Shown: one piece after another, positions 26,076 through 35,766 of the stretch
Layout of the letters: the number at the start of each line of letters is the position of its first letter
Numbering within the stretch: the stretch's first letter is position 1
Assembly (NCBI RefSeq): GCF_020042345.1
Contig: NZ_CP083387.1
Span: 4,650,001-4,714,000 of the forward strand
DNA from: Arachidicoccus terrestris
GTDB lineage: Bacteria > Bacteroidota > Bacteroidia > Chitinophagales > Chitinophagaceae
Direction: 5' to 3'
Length of the DNA: 64,000 nucleotides
Translations under genes and position numbers: made by a program
The notes under the pieces: generated by a model
Databases searched by the model: none
The model's input: only the letters and a program-made list of their open reading frames with translations
What the model was told of the DNA's origin: nothing

Positions 26076-27437
26076 ATGGATGCAGACAAAAAAAAGGTGA
26101 TCATTATCGGTGGCGGTTTTGCCGGCATGAATATGGCCAGAAAACTATACAACAATTCCTACTATGAAGTCACCCTCGTTGATAAGCATAACTATAATTA
26201 CTTCACACCCCTGTTATATCAGGTTGCCACAGGTTTTCTCGAACCTTCCGCCATCAGTTATCCCTTCAGAAAACTCTTTCAGCAAAAAGGTATTCATTTC
26301 AGGCTGGGAGAAGTAATGAAGGTAGACCCGGATAAACAGCTTTTATTCCTGGCAGATGACAGTATATTACGTTATGATGTGTTGATCTTTGCTGCCGGTT
26401 CTACCACCAATTTTTTCGGAAATGCCATGCTGCAGAAAAACGCGCTGTATATCAAAAGTATTGAAGATGCGATTACCATGCGTAATACATTGCTTGATAT
26501 CATGGAGAAAGCATCTGTTGAGAGGGACCCGGTTATCAGAAAATCATTACTTACGATGGTTGTTGCCGGTGGCGGACCCACTGGTGTGGAACTGGCGGGT
26601 ATGCTGGCAGAATTCAAGCAGTGCCTGTTAGGAATGGACTATCCTGAACTTCAGGGAGAGATCCTGCAACTGTATTTGATAGAAGGTTCTGCCAATCTGC
26701 TGGCGCCAATGAGTGAAGCCTCTCATAAAGAAGCCTTCAAAACCCTCGACAAACTCAAGATTGACATCAAACTAAACACAAGAGTCCTCAAATATGAAGG
26801 AGAACAAGTATATCTGTCCAGTGGAGAAATCATTACGGCCAGTACCTTGATCTGGGCCGTAGGCATAACGGCGATGACCTTTCCGGGCATCCAAAAAGAA
26901 TCGCTGGATAAAACCGGCCGGATGATCACAGATGATTATAACCGTGTCAGAGGATATGATCATATTTACGCGATTGGCGATATTTCCGTGCAATACAGCG
27001 ATCCCAGATATCCAAACGGTCATCCCCAGTTGGCGCAGCCTGCCATTCAGCAGGGAAAGCGGCTGGCAATAAATCTGCTGTTAGCAGCGAAAGGCAGATC
27101 CATGCGGCCCTTTCATTACTTTGACCGGGGCGATATGGCGATCATCGGCAGGTCCTGGGCTGTGGCGGATCTGTTCAGACACGGCAGCCGTCCGGTTCAT
27201 CTGGGCGGTATACTGGGGCTGCTCAGCTGGTTATTTATCCATTTGGTTTCGTTGGTCAATTATAATAATAAGATCAAAACTTTTTATAACTGGCTGGTAT
27301 CCTATCTGACCCATGACCAGATGCTACGGATGATTTTCCATACGGATAGTACAAAATCTCAAAAAAGACCGCTGTCGTCTTCTCATCCTCAGGCGGCACC
27401 GCAGCCAGCCCAAAAGAAGCAAACCGTATTGTTTTGA
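26076..27437 (+). CDS. Type II NADH dehydrogenase (NDH-2)
   Basis: 453 residues. Two Rossmann motifs are visible: I-I-G-G-G-F-A-G-M-N at the N-terminus for FAD and V-A-G-G-G-P-T-G-V-E-L-A-G near 169-181 for NADH, plus the A-I-G-D FAD motif near 308. Hydrophobic segments near 375-400 fit the C-terminal membrane attachment of NDH-2. The enzyme oxidises NADH and reduces quinone without pumping protons. A good sigma-54 promoter precedes it, which is unusual for a respiratory gene and suggests on-demand expression by an enhancer-binding activator. Confidence 0.93.
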   Translation: MDADKKKVIIIGGGFAGMNMARKLYNNSYYEVTLVDKHNYNYFTPLLYQVATGFLEPSAISYPFRKLFQQKGIHFRLGEVMKVDPDKQLLFLADDSILRYDVLIFAAGSTTNFFGNAMLQKNALYIKSIEDAITMRNTLLDIMEKASVERDPVIRKSLLTMVVAGGGPTGVELAGMLAEFKQCLLGMDYPELQGEILQLYLIEGSANLLAPMSEASHKEAFKTLDKLKIDIKLNTRVLKYEGEQVYLSSGEIITASTLIWAVGITAMTFPGIQKESLDKTGRMITDDYNRVRGYDHIYAIGDISVQYSDPRYPNGHPQLAQPAIQQGKRLAINLLLAAKGRSMRPFHYFDRGDMAIIGRSWAVADLFRHGSRPVHLGGILGLLSWLFIHLVSLVNYNNKIKTFYNWLVSYLTHDQMLRMIFHTDSTKSQKRPLSSSHPQAAPQPAQKKQTVLF

Positions 27438-27576
27438 TCAACAAGCGGATGCAGGCTGACTGAAGATGGCGGGCAGTGCGCGACAATCTTATGTTTTTCT
27501 CATCGGCTTACCGGATCTGTCTGTAATGGGTCTGAATAAAAGACAGCATCCGGCAAGCCAGCAAAATCGATATAAA

Positions 27577-28332
27577 ATGAAAATTGTAGTAATCGGAGGA
27601 ACCGGACTTATCGGTTCAAAACTCACGGCCAAGTTAAAGGCCCTGCATCACGAAGTCGTCGTAGCTGTACCTTCTACCGGCGTAAACACACTGACCGGAG
27701 AGGGACTGGATCAAGCCTTTGCCGACGCCGAGGTTGTCGTTGATCTGGCCAACTCCCCTAATTTTGAGGACGAAGTCGCCATGCACTTCTTTAAAACCGC
27801 TGGTGCCAATATATTTGCGGCCGAAAAGAAAGCAGGCGTCCGCTATCATGTTGCCCTTTCTGTTGTAGGGACTTCAAGAATGCTGGCCAGTGGCTATTTT
27901 AGAGCAAAGCAGGAGCAGGAACGTATTATCGAGGCTTCCGGAATTCCGTATACCATCGTACATTCCACACAGTTTTTTGAGTTTAGCGCCGCCATTGTCG
28001 GGGCCGCCACAGTGGGTGATGAAGTCCGTGTGCCGCCGGCCGCTTTCCAGCCCATAGCAGCAGAGGACGTCGCAGAGATATTAAAAGACGTAACGCTGGG
28101 TGACCCGCAAAACAAAATCATCGAGATCGCCGGACCAGAAAGAAAACCGCAGGACGAATTTGTCAGCACTTATATGCAGGCGACCGGTGATAAACGCAAA
28201 TTGCATAGAGATGTACACGCGCTTTATTTCGGTATTGCCCTTAATGATGAAACGTTGGTGCCTGGCCCCAATCCCCGTCTGGGTAAAATTCGCTTTTCAG
28301 ACTGGCTGGCCAGCCAGCCGGTTAAAAAATAA
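27577..28332 (+). CDS. NAD(P)-binding SDR/NmrA-like protein
   Basis: 251 residues from M-K-I-V-V-I-G-G-T-G-L-I-G-S, which starts directly with the Rossmann glycine motif. The longer frame from 27466 adds residues with no domain character. The overall pattern (E-R-I-I-E-A-S-G-I-P-Y-T-I-V-H-S-T-Q-F-F) is that of atypical SDR proteins of the NmrA/YtfG group, which bind NAD(P)H and reduce quinones or act as redox sensors. It lies 139 bases after NDH-2, so a shared transcript is possible. Confidence 0.9.
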   Translation: MKIVVIGGTGLIGSKLTAKLKALHHEVVVAVPSTGVNTLTGEGLDQAFADAEVVVDLANSPNFEDEVAMHFFKTAGANIFAAEKKAGVRYHVALSVVGTSRMLASGYFRAKQEQERIIEASGIPYTIVHSTQFFEFSAAIVGAATVGDEVRVPPAAFQPIAAEDVAEILKDVTLGDPQNKIIEIAGPERKPQDEFVSTYMQATGDKRKLHRDVHALYFGIALNDETLVPGPNPRLGKIRFSDWLASQPVKK

Positions 28333-28385
28333 TTTTTCAACGGAGGACCGTAACAGATACCCATCCCTTTTCAACAAACGACTGT

Positions 28386-28416
28386 CTGCCCATGCCGGCG
28401 GGCAGTCGCCTTTTTC
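28386..28416 (+). terminator. Intrinsic terminator after the SDR gene
   Basis: CTGCCC (28386-28391) pairs with GGGCAG (28400-28405), with GC-rich loop, and a TTTTT run follows at 28411-28415. Confidence 0.5.
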
Positions 28417-28459
28417 ACACGAACCGGTCATGATTCAAATTCCCGGCATCGTTTTCCGG

Positions 28460-28467
28460 TAATTTTG
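28460..28467 (+). promoter_or_regulatory. Bacteroidota -7 box TAATTTTG
   Basis: Exact TAnnTTTG match 65 bases ahead of the sigma-54 activator gene. No -33 element is clear. Confidence 0.4.
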
Positions 28468-28531
28468 TAATTTCGGGTAATGAGCAGGGGCTCTTATTCA
28501 TCATTCTGGCATTACAGTAAGATAAATATTC

Positions 28532-31249
28532 ATGAACGCGTCTTCCAAACATACATCGATGTCTGCTTTCAGTGCTGACCAGACCGTTCAGGATCCGGAT
28601 GCATCCATCCGTGAAAAACAGGTGCTGCTCTCTTTGATCAGAGCTACATCCAGGGTACGGGATACGAAGGATCTGGTCACGCTTTTTTCAAAAAAGATCA
28701 GAGGCTTAGGCCATCATTATGACCAAGCACAGATCCTCCTTTTAAAAAATCAGCATTGTGCGCATCTGTCTTCCATTACACAAGGCATTAACCATTTACT
28801 GAAAAGCCACCCGGAAGCGCATTTAAGTGCTGTATACTTACTGGATTTGCAAGATGCCGTTTGGTCCTTATGCACCAACGCCACAGCTCCTTTTGAAGTG
28901 GCGCTACCTGTCAAAAACGGAAAGAAAGCTGATCCGGCCACTCGTGCACTTCATGAGTTGGTCAGTGAACTCATGATAAATAAGGACGATCATCAGATGC
29001 AGCGCTGCCTGATCATGCCTCTGAAAGACAGAGACATGCTCATGGGTTTGTTGCTGGTTGCCAGTAAAAGTAAAGGCCGTTTTACCGCCGAATTATGTCG
29101 CATTCTACAGGAGATCGCTCCGCTACTTTCCAACGCCCTTCTTAATATTATTGATCATGCGGACATACGACAGAAAAACTGGGAAGAAAGTTTTCTTTTG
29201 GATTTCAGCGGCGGCATTGCTGCTGTAAGAACAAAAGGAGACCTTGCGTCAGTCATTTATACCTTCTTGAAGAAGCTCAGTATGGTGCAGGCCTATTTTA
29301 TCCGGCTGATTAATGAAGTGGGCGGCGAGCTGATGCCTTTTATGCATGACAATGAAACGTTTTATCACGCAGAACCCCGCTTTAAGGCCTTACTGAACGA
29401 AAAGATAAGCCCCAGACATGGGATCTCTGGACGGGTATTAAAATCTGAAGGGCCGGTCGTTATTGACTTTCTGCAGGAAATAGCCAATGACACACGGGAT
29501 CCCTATGTGGAATTTTGGAAAAAAGTGGCACGGGGAAAACCCGGCTTTGAGAAAATGACCGGAGCGGCACTAAGGGTGGGTAGTCGGAATATCGGCATCT
29601 TATGGATCATCACAGAAAAGATTGACACCAGACTACTGGAAGGAATCTGTGCGCAGATTTCCATTGCGATTTCCAATATAAAGGCGAATGAGGAAATACT
29701 GAGAAGGGAACAGGAAAAGGAGACGCTTCTTTCTCTCAGCCAGGAAATGGCCGCGCTAAGAGAAAGAAATGACCTTTTTCAGAAGTTCTATACAAAAGTT
29801 ACCTCGGTTTTAGGTATTGAAGAGTTCGGGATGGTCCTGCTGGACCGGGAAAAGAACACCTATAGCATTATCATTGACGAAGCTGCCACCTTTGCCCGTC
29901 TGCACCCGGGTCATGAAGGCATACTTGATATGACCTTTAAGGCCTCAGATCCGGTCTTCCAACGGATCAGCGGATCCAAGGAGCCTGTTTATTTTGACGT
30001 AGCTACACTCTCCGCGCTCCCGGACATGCCGGCGTATGTGCATTTCTGGCAGGCGATCCATCTGAAAAGAGTGGCGGGCACCTTACTGAAAGTGGGCGGG
30101 GAAATAATAGGCGCTGCATTCTTTCATGTTGACCCCGTGGCAAAAACGTCCGCCTACAGCGCTTTACTGCAATCCGTTTCGCACCAACTGGCAGTGGCCA
30201 TTTCAAACATCTACGCGAATGAACAAGTCCTACAGTATAAGCAAATGCTTGAAATGGAAAATGTTCAGCTCAAAAATGAAATCAACAGTCTATATAATTT
30301 TTCGGAGATTATCGGCAGCGGAGAAAGAATGCAGGAAGTCTACCGACTGATCCGGCTGGTTGCCACGACTGACTCAACCGTACTTATTCTGGGGGAAACG
30401 GGCACGGGAAAGGAGCTTATTGCCCGGGCCATTCATAATGCCTCTCCCAGAAAGGATAAACTTATGATCAAAGTTAACTGTGCCGCCTTACCGGCAAATC
30501 TGATCGAAAGTGAACTCTTCGGTCACGAAAAAGGTGCTTTTACCGGCGCCATAGAGCGCAGAATAGGTAAATTTGAACTGGCCGCTGGCGGTACTATATT
30601 CCTGGATGAAATCGGGGAAATGCCGCTGGAAACACAGGTGAAATTGCTCCGGGTGATCCAGGAAAGAGAATTCGAGCGCGTTGGAGGTAAAAGCCCCATA
30701 AAAGTAGATGTACGCATTATCGCCGCTACGAACAGGAAACTGGATATCGAGGTCAATGAAGGCCGGTTCCGGCCTGATCTATATTACCGGTTAAATGTTT
30801 TTCCCATTCACCTGCCTGCGCTCAGGGACCGAACGGAAGATATGGAAGCCCTTACCCGGTACTTTGTTCAAAAATATAGTAAGCGGACCGGACACGCCGT
30901 TAAGAGCATTGCTGCCGTTGTGTTCCGGGAACTGCGCAGCTATAGCTGGCCGGGCAATGTCCGGGAGCTGGAACATTTAATTGAAAGAAGCATCTTACTG
31001 ATGGAAGGCTCTGTCTTAAAACGGGTGCCTTTGCCCTTAGGTCACGTTGATCAACGTCTTCGTCACTTGAGTGAGGAAAAAATAGCACTTAAAGATATGG
31101 AGACGACCCATATCATTGATATTCTGAAAAAAAGCCGGGGTAAAATAGCAGGTGTGGACGGTGCCGCCCGCAGGCTGGGCATCCCTCCCACGACCTTGCA
31201 TTCTAAAATCAAAAAGCTCGGCATTAAAAAAAGGGATTACCTGTCCTGA
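28532..31249 (+). CDS. Sigma-54-dependent activator with GAF domains
   Basis: 905 residues. About 580 N-terminal residues hold what look like three GAF-type sensor regions (around 40-200, 215-390 and 400-570) and there is no receiver domain, so it senses a small ligand or redox state rather than a phosphorelay. The AAA+ domain has Walker A G-E-T-G-T-G-K-E near 620, the sigma-54-contacting G-A-F-T-G-A loop near 667 and Walker B F-L-D-E-I-G near 688. A Fis-type helix-turn-helix closes the protein. It resembles FhlA-like regulators. It lies close to NDH-2, which has a sigma-54 promoter, and could activate it. Confidence 0.94.
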   Translation: MNASSKHTSMSAFSADQTVQDPDASIREKQVLLSLIRATSRVRDTKDLVTLFSKKIRGLGHHYDQAQILLLKNQHCAHLSSITQGINHLLKSHPEAHLSAVYLLDLQDAVWSLCTNATAPFEVALPVKNGKKADPATRALHELVSELMINKDDHQMQRCLIMPLKDRDMLMGLLLVASKSKGRFTAELCRILQEIAPLLSNALLNIIDHADIRQKNWEESFLLDFSGGIAAVRTKGDLASVIYTFLKKLSMVQAYFIRLINEVGGELMPFMHDNETFYHAEPRFKALLNEKISPRHGISGRVLKSEGPVVIDFLQEIANDTRDPYVEFWKKVARGKPGFEKMTGAALRVGSRNIGILWIITEKIDTRLLEGICAQISIAISNIKANEEILRREQEKETLLSLSQEMAALRERNDLFQKFYTKVTSVLGIEEFGMVLLDREKNTYSIIIDEAATFARLHPGHEGILDMTFKASDPVFQRISGSKEPVYFDVATLSALPDMPAYVHFWQAIHLKRVAGTLLKVGGEIIGAAFFHVDPVAKTSAYSALLQSVSHQLAVAISNIYANEQVLQYKQMLEMENVQLKNEINSLYNFSEIIGSGERMQEVYRLIRLVATTDSTVLILGETGTGKELIARAIHNASPRKDKLMIKVNCAALPANLIESELFGHEKGAFTGAIERRIGKFELAAGGTIFLDEIGEMPLETQVKLLRVIQEREFERVGGKSPIKVDVRIIAATNRKLDIEVNEGRFRPDLYYRLNVFPIHLPALRDRTEDMEALTRYFVQKYSKRTGHAVKSIAAVVFRELRSYSWPGNVRELEHLIERSILLMEGSVLKRVPLPLGHVDQRLRHLSEEKIALKDMETTHIIDILKKSRGKIAGVDGAARRLGIPPTTLHSKIKKLGIKKRDYLS

Positions 31250-31265
31250 AATGACAACCGCCGCA

Positions 31266-32141
31266 TTAATCTTTAATCAGCGCCTTTATGGATCTGAGGC
31301 CGCGGACACCTCCCTTAATTTCTGTATCGGCGCCTAACTGCCCTGATAACTGACCGGTTTTGAAGGGGTGGGACAACTCCAGTGAAGAACTGTTTTCCAT
31401 TTCGAGTTGGAAATTCTTAAAGGCAAGTGGCTGGATAAATCTTACCGTGCTGTTATTGGCAACTATATGAAACCCTGTCATCGGAGCAAATGTCGAATCA
31501 AATTTATTTTTGCTTGCCTGACAGCTGTCCCGCACGAAAATAATTTGCCCTTTTGGCAAGATTGTATCCCGCTTTAATACATACCTGAGATTTTCACTGC
31601 CCATTTCTAATATAGCGCCGTCTTTTAGATAAATAAATCCAGGGGCCGTATAAATACCGTCCAGTGTATCCGTATTCCAAGAGGCAAACCCGAGTTTACA
31701 ATTATCCGCAAGTACAGGTATATTCCCGGGTAGCTCCAGAACTAACCTGATGTGATGGAAACTTCGAAAATCGTTCATCCCCTTGGTTGTATCCTTATAA
31801 TAGGCAAAGACCAGAGTATCTCCCAGCCGTTGGATCTGCACACTGTCTTCTCCGGATTCCTTTATCAGAGTATAGCTATTTTGGCTACCATGTGTAAAAA
31901 CTGTACAGAAGGTATCTGTACTTATCCGATCATGACGGGGTCCGATTAATTTAATCGCTTTTACATCGTCCAGCGGTCCACGTGATCTGAGCGAAGGGTC
32001 TTCTTGTCGTATATGTCTTTCAATCTGAAAATGGCCGGTACGGACTTGATGACGCAAGACTATGGCTACTAACAGAGGAATAGAAATCGTTAAGGCCAAA
32101 ATACAAAGAAGTATCTTATTGCTGTTTTTTGCTTTCATCAC
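31266..32141 (-). CDS. Exported or membrane-anchored hypothetical protein
   Basis: 291 residues. One N-terminal hydrophobic segment (about 10-28) anchors or exports it. The rest is beta-rich with repeated short strands (for example I-Y-T-A-P-G-F-I-Y-L-K-D-G-A and N-S-S-S-L-E-L-S), a layout like the DUF2807 auto-transporter-like adhesin proteins that often accompany GntR-ABC loci in Bacteroidota. I cannot place it firmly. It is the last gene of the ABC-exporter operon, 52 bases after the GntR gene. Confidence 0.6.
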   Translation of the reverse strand: MMKAKNSNKILLCILALTISIPLLVAIVLRHQVRTGHFQIERHIRQEDPSLRSRGPLDDVKAIKLIGPRHDRISTDTFCTVFTHGSQNSYTLIKESGEDSVQIQRLGDTLVFAYYKDTTKGMNDFRSFHHIRLVLELPGNIPVLADNCKLGFASWNTDTLDGIYTAPGFIYLKDGAILEMGSENLRYVLKRDTILPKGQIIFVRDSCQASKNKFDSTFAPMTGFHIVANNSTVRFIQPLAFKNFQLEMENSSSLELSHPFKTGQLSGQLGADTEIKGGVRGLRSIKALIKD

Positions 32142-32193
32142 CGAAAACTTTTTAATAATTTAAAGAAACGCTGTTTGATCAGAAGATCTCGGA

Positions 32194-32571
32194 CTAAGTA
32201 TCCAAATTCTTTTTAAATTGTTCAAATGGCTGTTGGAGGTCCGTTATATCCATTTTGAGCAGATACATCGTTTTAAAGACTTGTGGCAAGGATTTACTGG
32301 TAAACTCCTGTTGCAGATATATAAGGGCATTGGACTGGCCATGAGGTGCAATAAAATAGCCAATGCCTCTTTTATCAAAAATGATCTGCTCGTTTTTAAG
32401 TACTTCATAACTGCGCATAACAGTATTAGGGTTAACCTCCATTTTTACTGCCAGTTCTCTGACACTAGGTATTTTCTCTCCAATAGACCATTGTTCCAGT
32501 ATAATCTGTTCACAGACATATTCGACAATCTGCAGGTAAATAGCCTGGGTACTGTTTTCAAAATGCATCAT
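32194..32571 (-). CDS. GntR-family repressor, YtrA type
   Basis: 125 residues, the short YtrA form: a winged helix over residues 10-75 (I-P-S-V-R-E-L-A-V-K-M-E-V-N-P-N-T-V-M-R-S-Y) and a short C-terminal helical tail with no large effector domain. It lies 12 bases after the permease gene in an ABC operon, the standard place for YtrA regulators, which repress their own ABC transporters. A matching inverted repeat is at 34282-34305, at the operon's transcription start. Confidence 0.93.
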   Translation of the reverse strand: MMHFENSTQAIYLQIVEYVCEQIILEQWSIGEKIPSVRELAVKMEVNPNTVMRSYEVLKNEQIIFDKRGIGYFIAPHGQSNALIYLQQEFTSKSLPQVFKTMYLLKMDITDLQQPFEQFKKNLDT

Positions 32572-32583
32572 CAGATAATTTTT

Positions 32584-33420
32584 TTAAATCTCCTTTTCTC
32601 TCAACCTGAACCAAGCTGCCGACCAAAAGAGCGGCGCCCAGCCCAAAAGACAAATCCACTTCAAAACAAATCTGACAGATTCCGGCATTCTATATACTTT
32701 ATCTCCACCATATCTAGGATGTAAACCGGATTCACTCCAAGAGTGGTTAGGAAAGAAAGCGTCCTGTAAATTATTTAAATAATAAATCCCTAAGCAAAAG
32801 AATATGGCGAGAGCAATAAGCGTTAATAAAAATGAAAAACGTTTAAAGTAGACTGAACCTAATAGAAACAAAGCTTGTACCCCAAAAAATAGTATGGCAA
32901 AATAACCAAGGGCTTGGTCCAACCAGACATTTTGACCAAATTTAGCGGCAGTATAATGAAACTGATCGGGATGGGCAGCAGCTTTTGCTTTGACAATTAA
33001 AACCGTCAGCCATTGCATGCCATAAAAACAAAGACTAAAGATGAACGTAAAGAGCAGCGTGTTATACACGATCAGGGTTAGTAATTTTTCAAAGTGGCTG
33101 GCAGGAAGTGTCAGGTAGTAAACTCCTTTCTCCTTTTTCTGTAGCACATCAAACGAGCCGCTGGCAAAAATAGCGCCTACAACATAGAGTCCAAACATAT
33201 ACATTACAAACAAGTCTGTCTGCCTGTAATCGTGATTAGATTGGACCCAAAAAAACAGGGAAATACCTATTGCTCCTATTATGGTCAAAATACCGTACAG
33301 GTATAACGTTCCATTTTCCATCCAATGCCTGCGCATCAGAAGTAACCACCTGCTTAAACTAAATGTCTGGTTCATATTGTTGATAAAATAAATTAGATAA
33401 TAGTTTGTAAACCCACTCAT
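32584..33420 (-). CDS. ABC transporter permease
   Basis: 278 residues with about six hydrophobic helices and hydrophilic ends; no known motif. Its start overlaps the stop of the ATPase gene (TAATG at 33418-33422), so translation is probably coupled, although the second Met at 33375 (M-N-Q-T-F-S-L-S-R-W) also looks like a natural start for the family. It should form the membrane part of an ABC-2 type exporter with the ATPase upstream. The YtrA regulator follows. Confidence 0.83.
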   Translation of the reverse strand: MSGFTNYYLIYFINNMNQTFSLSRWLLLMRRHWMENGTLYLYGILTIIGAIGISLFFWVQSNHDYRQTDLFVMYMFGLYVVGAIFASGSFDVLQKKEKGVYYLTLPASHFEKLLTLIVYNTLLFTFIFSLCFYGMQWLTVLIVKAKAAAHPDQFHYTAAKFGQNVWLDQALGYFAILFFGVQALFLLGSVYFKRFSFLLTLIALAIFFCLGIYYLNNLQDAFFPNHSWSESGLHPRYGGDKVYRMPESVRFVLKWICLLGWAPLFWSAAWFRLREKEI

Positions 33421-34268
33421 TAGGATGCTGCCACGGCAAAAGCCTGGTCAATAGCCGGTCCGTTTAGGTTCACGGCTTTGTACAGCATTTCCAGATCGAC
33501 TTTGCCGGCATTCATTTCACCCGCTGCAGCCTTTTTAATATAAGCAAGGCCGCTCAGCACACTTTCACTATAAAGCGTATCCTGAGGGAGCGTTTTCTCA
33601 AAACTAAAGCCAAAGTGCAGTACGTCCTGGATCGTTCCCATATCATAATGAAAGCGGATCTCGCCGTCATCCAGAATTGTGATATAATCAATCAGAGATT
33701 CCAGATCCCGCACTTGATGGGTGCTGATGATAATATATTTATCTTCTGTGACTACACTGGCCATTACTTTTCTAAATTGACTCTTACTGAGAATATCTAA
33801 TCCATTGGTCGGCTCATCCATTAGTAATAATTTCGTATTACAAGCCAAGGCGAAAGAGATCAGTACTTTTTTTCGCTGACCATAGCTCATCTGATCAAGT
33901 GGATGGCTCACCGGCACATCAAACTCCTTGAGATACTCCCAAAACTGCGCTTCATCAAATGCCGGGTAAAAAGGGCTGTTACTTTTCATAAAACGAGGCA
34001 CAGAAACGGAAGGCAAATAGAACTCTTCGGCTACCATAAAGGCCTCCTGTAAATACTCCGGATGGCGTTTAGAAGGATTATACCCAAAGGCTTCAATGGA
34101 CCCTTGATCCGGGAAAAGCAATCCCATCAGCGTACGCAGTAAAGTGGATTTGCCGGTACCATTCTTACCCAATAATCCATAGATATGTCCTGGTCTTAAT
34201 TCCAGGGTGAGGCGGTCAAAAACAGTGCGACGTTTATAAGCAAAACCTAAAGACTCAATTTTAATCAT
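33420..34268 (-). CDS. ABC transporter ATP-binding protein
   Basis: 282 residues. Walker A is G-K-N-G-T-G-K-S (34-41), signature S-Y-G-Q (128-131, a variant of L-S-G-G-Q) and Walker B L-L-M-D-E-P (148-153), with T-H-Q as switch His. The extra ~65 C-terminal residues after the core are typical of the ABC-2 exporters regulated by YtrA. It heads a four-gene operon (ATPase, permease, GntR regulator, hypothetical). The export substrate is unknown; YtrA-linked ABC systems are often induced by cell-wall antibiotics or stress. Confidence 0.93.
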   Translation of the reverse strand: MIKIESLGFAYKRRTVFDRLTLELRPGHIYGLLGKNGTGKSTLLRTLMGLLFPDQGSIEAFGYNPSKRHPEYLQEAFMVAEEFYLPSVSVPRFMKSNSPFYPAFDEAQFWEYLKEFDVPVSHPLDQMSYGQRKKVLISFALACNTKLLLMDEPTNGLDILSKSQFRKVMASVVTEDKYIIISTHQVRDLESLIDYITILDDGEIRFHYDMGTIQDVLHFGFSFEKTLPQDTLYSESVLSGLAYIKKAAAGEMNAGKVDLEMLYKAVNLNGPAIDQAFAVAAS

Positions 34269-34281
34269 GGCTTATGATTTG

Positions 34282-34305
34282 AGTGTATTAGTTTATTAGT
34301 ACACT
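34282..34305 (-). promoter_or_regulatory. Likely operator of the YtrA/GntR repressor
   Basis: AGTGTA (34282-34287) and TACACT (34300-34305) form a perfect inverted repeat with a 12-base spacer, just downstream of the -7 box and 14 bases ahead of the ATPase start. Confidence 0.5.
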
Positions 34306-34306
34306 A

Positions 34307-34314
34307 CAAATGTA
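34307..34314 (-). promoter_or_regulatory. -7 box of the ABC operon
   Basis: Minus-strand TACATTTG, exact TAnnTTTG. A TTG at 34338-34336 sits 21 bases upstream as a possible -33. The operator covers the predicted transcription start. Confidence 0.55.
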
Positions 34315-34391
34315 AACATTATTTTTACAAACCACCAATTTTATTTTGAATTTTTATCAAATTCATCGAACCTTATCGTAATACTCTGGCA

Positions 34392-34437
34392 CCCAGAACA
34401 AAGGGGTCCGCCAGCTGGCGGACCCCTTTGTTCTGGG
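34392..34437. terminator. Perfect 46-bp palindrome, likely terminator
   Basis: Both 23-base halves are exact reverse complements with no loop (CCAG|CTGG at the centre, 34411-34418). GC-rich core and A/T outer parts suit a bidirectional terminator; it lies 28 bases beyond the stop of the MFS gene. Confidence 0.6.
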
Positions 34438-34465
34438 GCGTAAATACTGTTTAACAACGAGCCTC

Positions 34466-35722
34466 TTATCCCCGGTTATGGGTTCCGGATTGATGCTCCA
34501 GATTGGGTAGAAAACCCGTAATAATACCCAGCAGCGGCAGAAAGGAACAGAGCTTAAATATATATTCAATGCTGGTCCTGTCCGCCAGCCAGCCTAAAAA
34601 TGCCGAGCCGATACCCCCCATGCCAAAGGCAAATCCAAAGAAGAGTCCTGCGATCAAGCCCACCTTGCCGGGCACCAGATCAGTGGCATAAACCAGTATG
34701 GCAGAAAAGGCAGAAGATAAAATGAGCCCGATGATCACGGCCAGTATGATGGTCCATGTCAGGCCCACGTAGGGTAATAGTAATGTAAAAGGCGCTACAC
34801 CTAAGATGGATATCCAGATAATGTACTTTCTGCCAAACCTGTCTCCCAGTGAACCGCCGATCACCGTTCCGGCGGCCACCGCCGCCAGGAAGGCAAATAA
34901 ATACAATTGAGAGTGTTGCACACTGACATTAAACTTGTCGATCAGGTAAAAGGTAAAGTAACTGGTAATACTGGCCATATAAAAATACTTGGAAAAAATC
35001 AGCACCAGCAATATGAACAGTGAAATGCTGATCCTTTTTGAGGATAACCTTGGTCCGGCATCAGCTTTGGCGGCTTTAGGCTTAGACCTTACATAGACCA
35101 GATGTTCTTTATACCAGTTTCCCACTTTAATCAATACCAGCATGCCGAGTACAGCAGCAATCGCAAACCATATAATGTAAAACTGTCCGTAGGGTACAAC
35201 AATCAATGCGGCCAGCAATGGTCCGGTGGCGCTCCCCGCATTGCCACCTACCTGGAAGATAGACTGCGCCAGGCCTTTTTTTCCGCCTGACGCTAAATGC
35301 GCCACCCGGGAAGACTCCGGATGAAAGACAGAGGAACCCAGGCCAATTAAAGCGACAGACAATAGGATCAGATAAAAGCTTGAGGCAAACGACAAGGCGA
35401 TCAGCCCTGATAAGGTGAACCCCATGCCAATGGATAGAGAAAAGGGCCTGGGCTTTTTATCCGTATACCGGCCCACAAATGGCTGCAATAAAGAGGCCGT
35501 CATCTGAAAAGTCAATGTGATGAGCCCGATCTGCGTAAAGGATAATTTGTAGTTTTCCTTTATAATCGGATAGACAGCTGGTATTACGGACTGCATCATA
35601 TCGTTGAGCAGGTGCGTAAAACTAATCGTGAAAAGAATGGAAAATACCGTCTTCTCAGCCAGGGATTTTGGGGAAAGGCGCTGTGATGCTGCAGGATTTA
35701 CAGAAGGAGGATTATTTTTCAT
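34466..35722 (-). CDS. MFS exporter, fosmidomycin-resistance (Fsr) type
   Basis: 418 residues from M-K-N-N-P-P (35722). A frame from 35758 adds 12 residues of no membrane character. About twelve helices are visible. The segment F-T-H-L-L-N-D-M-M-Q-S-V-I-P-A-V-Y-P near the start and S-S-V-F-H-P-E-S-S-R-V-A in the middle are marks of the Fsr-like MFS group, which exports fosmidomycin-type phosphonate compounds or other drugs. It follows a FadR-type regulator in the same orientation and likely the same transcript, so the exporter may be induced by its substrate. Confidence 0.88.
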   Translation of the reverse strand: MKNNPPSVNPAASQRLSPKSLAEKTVFSILFTISFTHLLNDMMQSVIPAVYPIIKENYKLSFTQIGLITLTFQMTASLLQPFVGRYTDKKPRPFSLSIGMGFTLSGLIALSFASSFYLILLSVALIGLGSSVFHPESSRVAHLASGGKKGLAQSIFQVGGNAGSATGPLLAALIVVPYGQFYIIWFAIAAVLGMLVLIKVGNWYKEHLVYVRSKPKAAKADAGPRLSSKRISISLFILLVLIFSKYFYMASITSYFTFYLIDKFNVSVQHSQLYLFAFLAAVAAGTVIGGSLGDRFGRKYIIWISILGVAPFTLLLPYVGLTWTIILAVIIGLILSSAFSAILVYATDLVPGKVGLIAGLFFGFAFGMGGIGSAFLGWLADRTSIEYIFKLCSFLPLLGIITGFLPNLEHQSGTHNRG

Positions 35723-35766
35723 TATGTATGTTGCTTTGTCGGGCTGTGATGGAGCCATGCGCCCGG

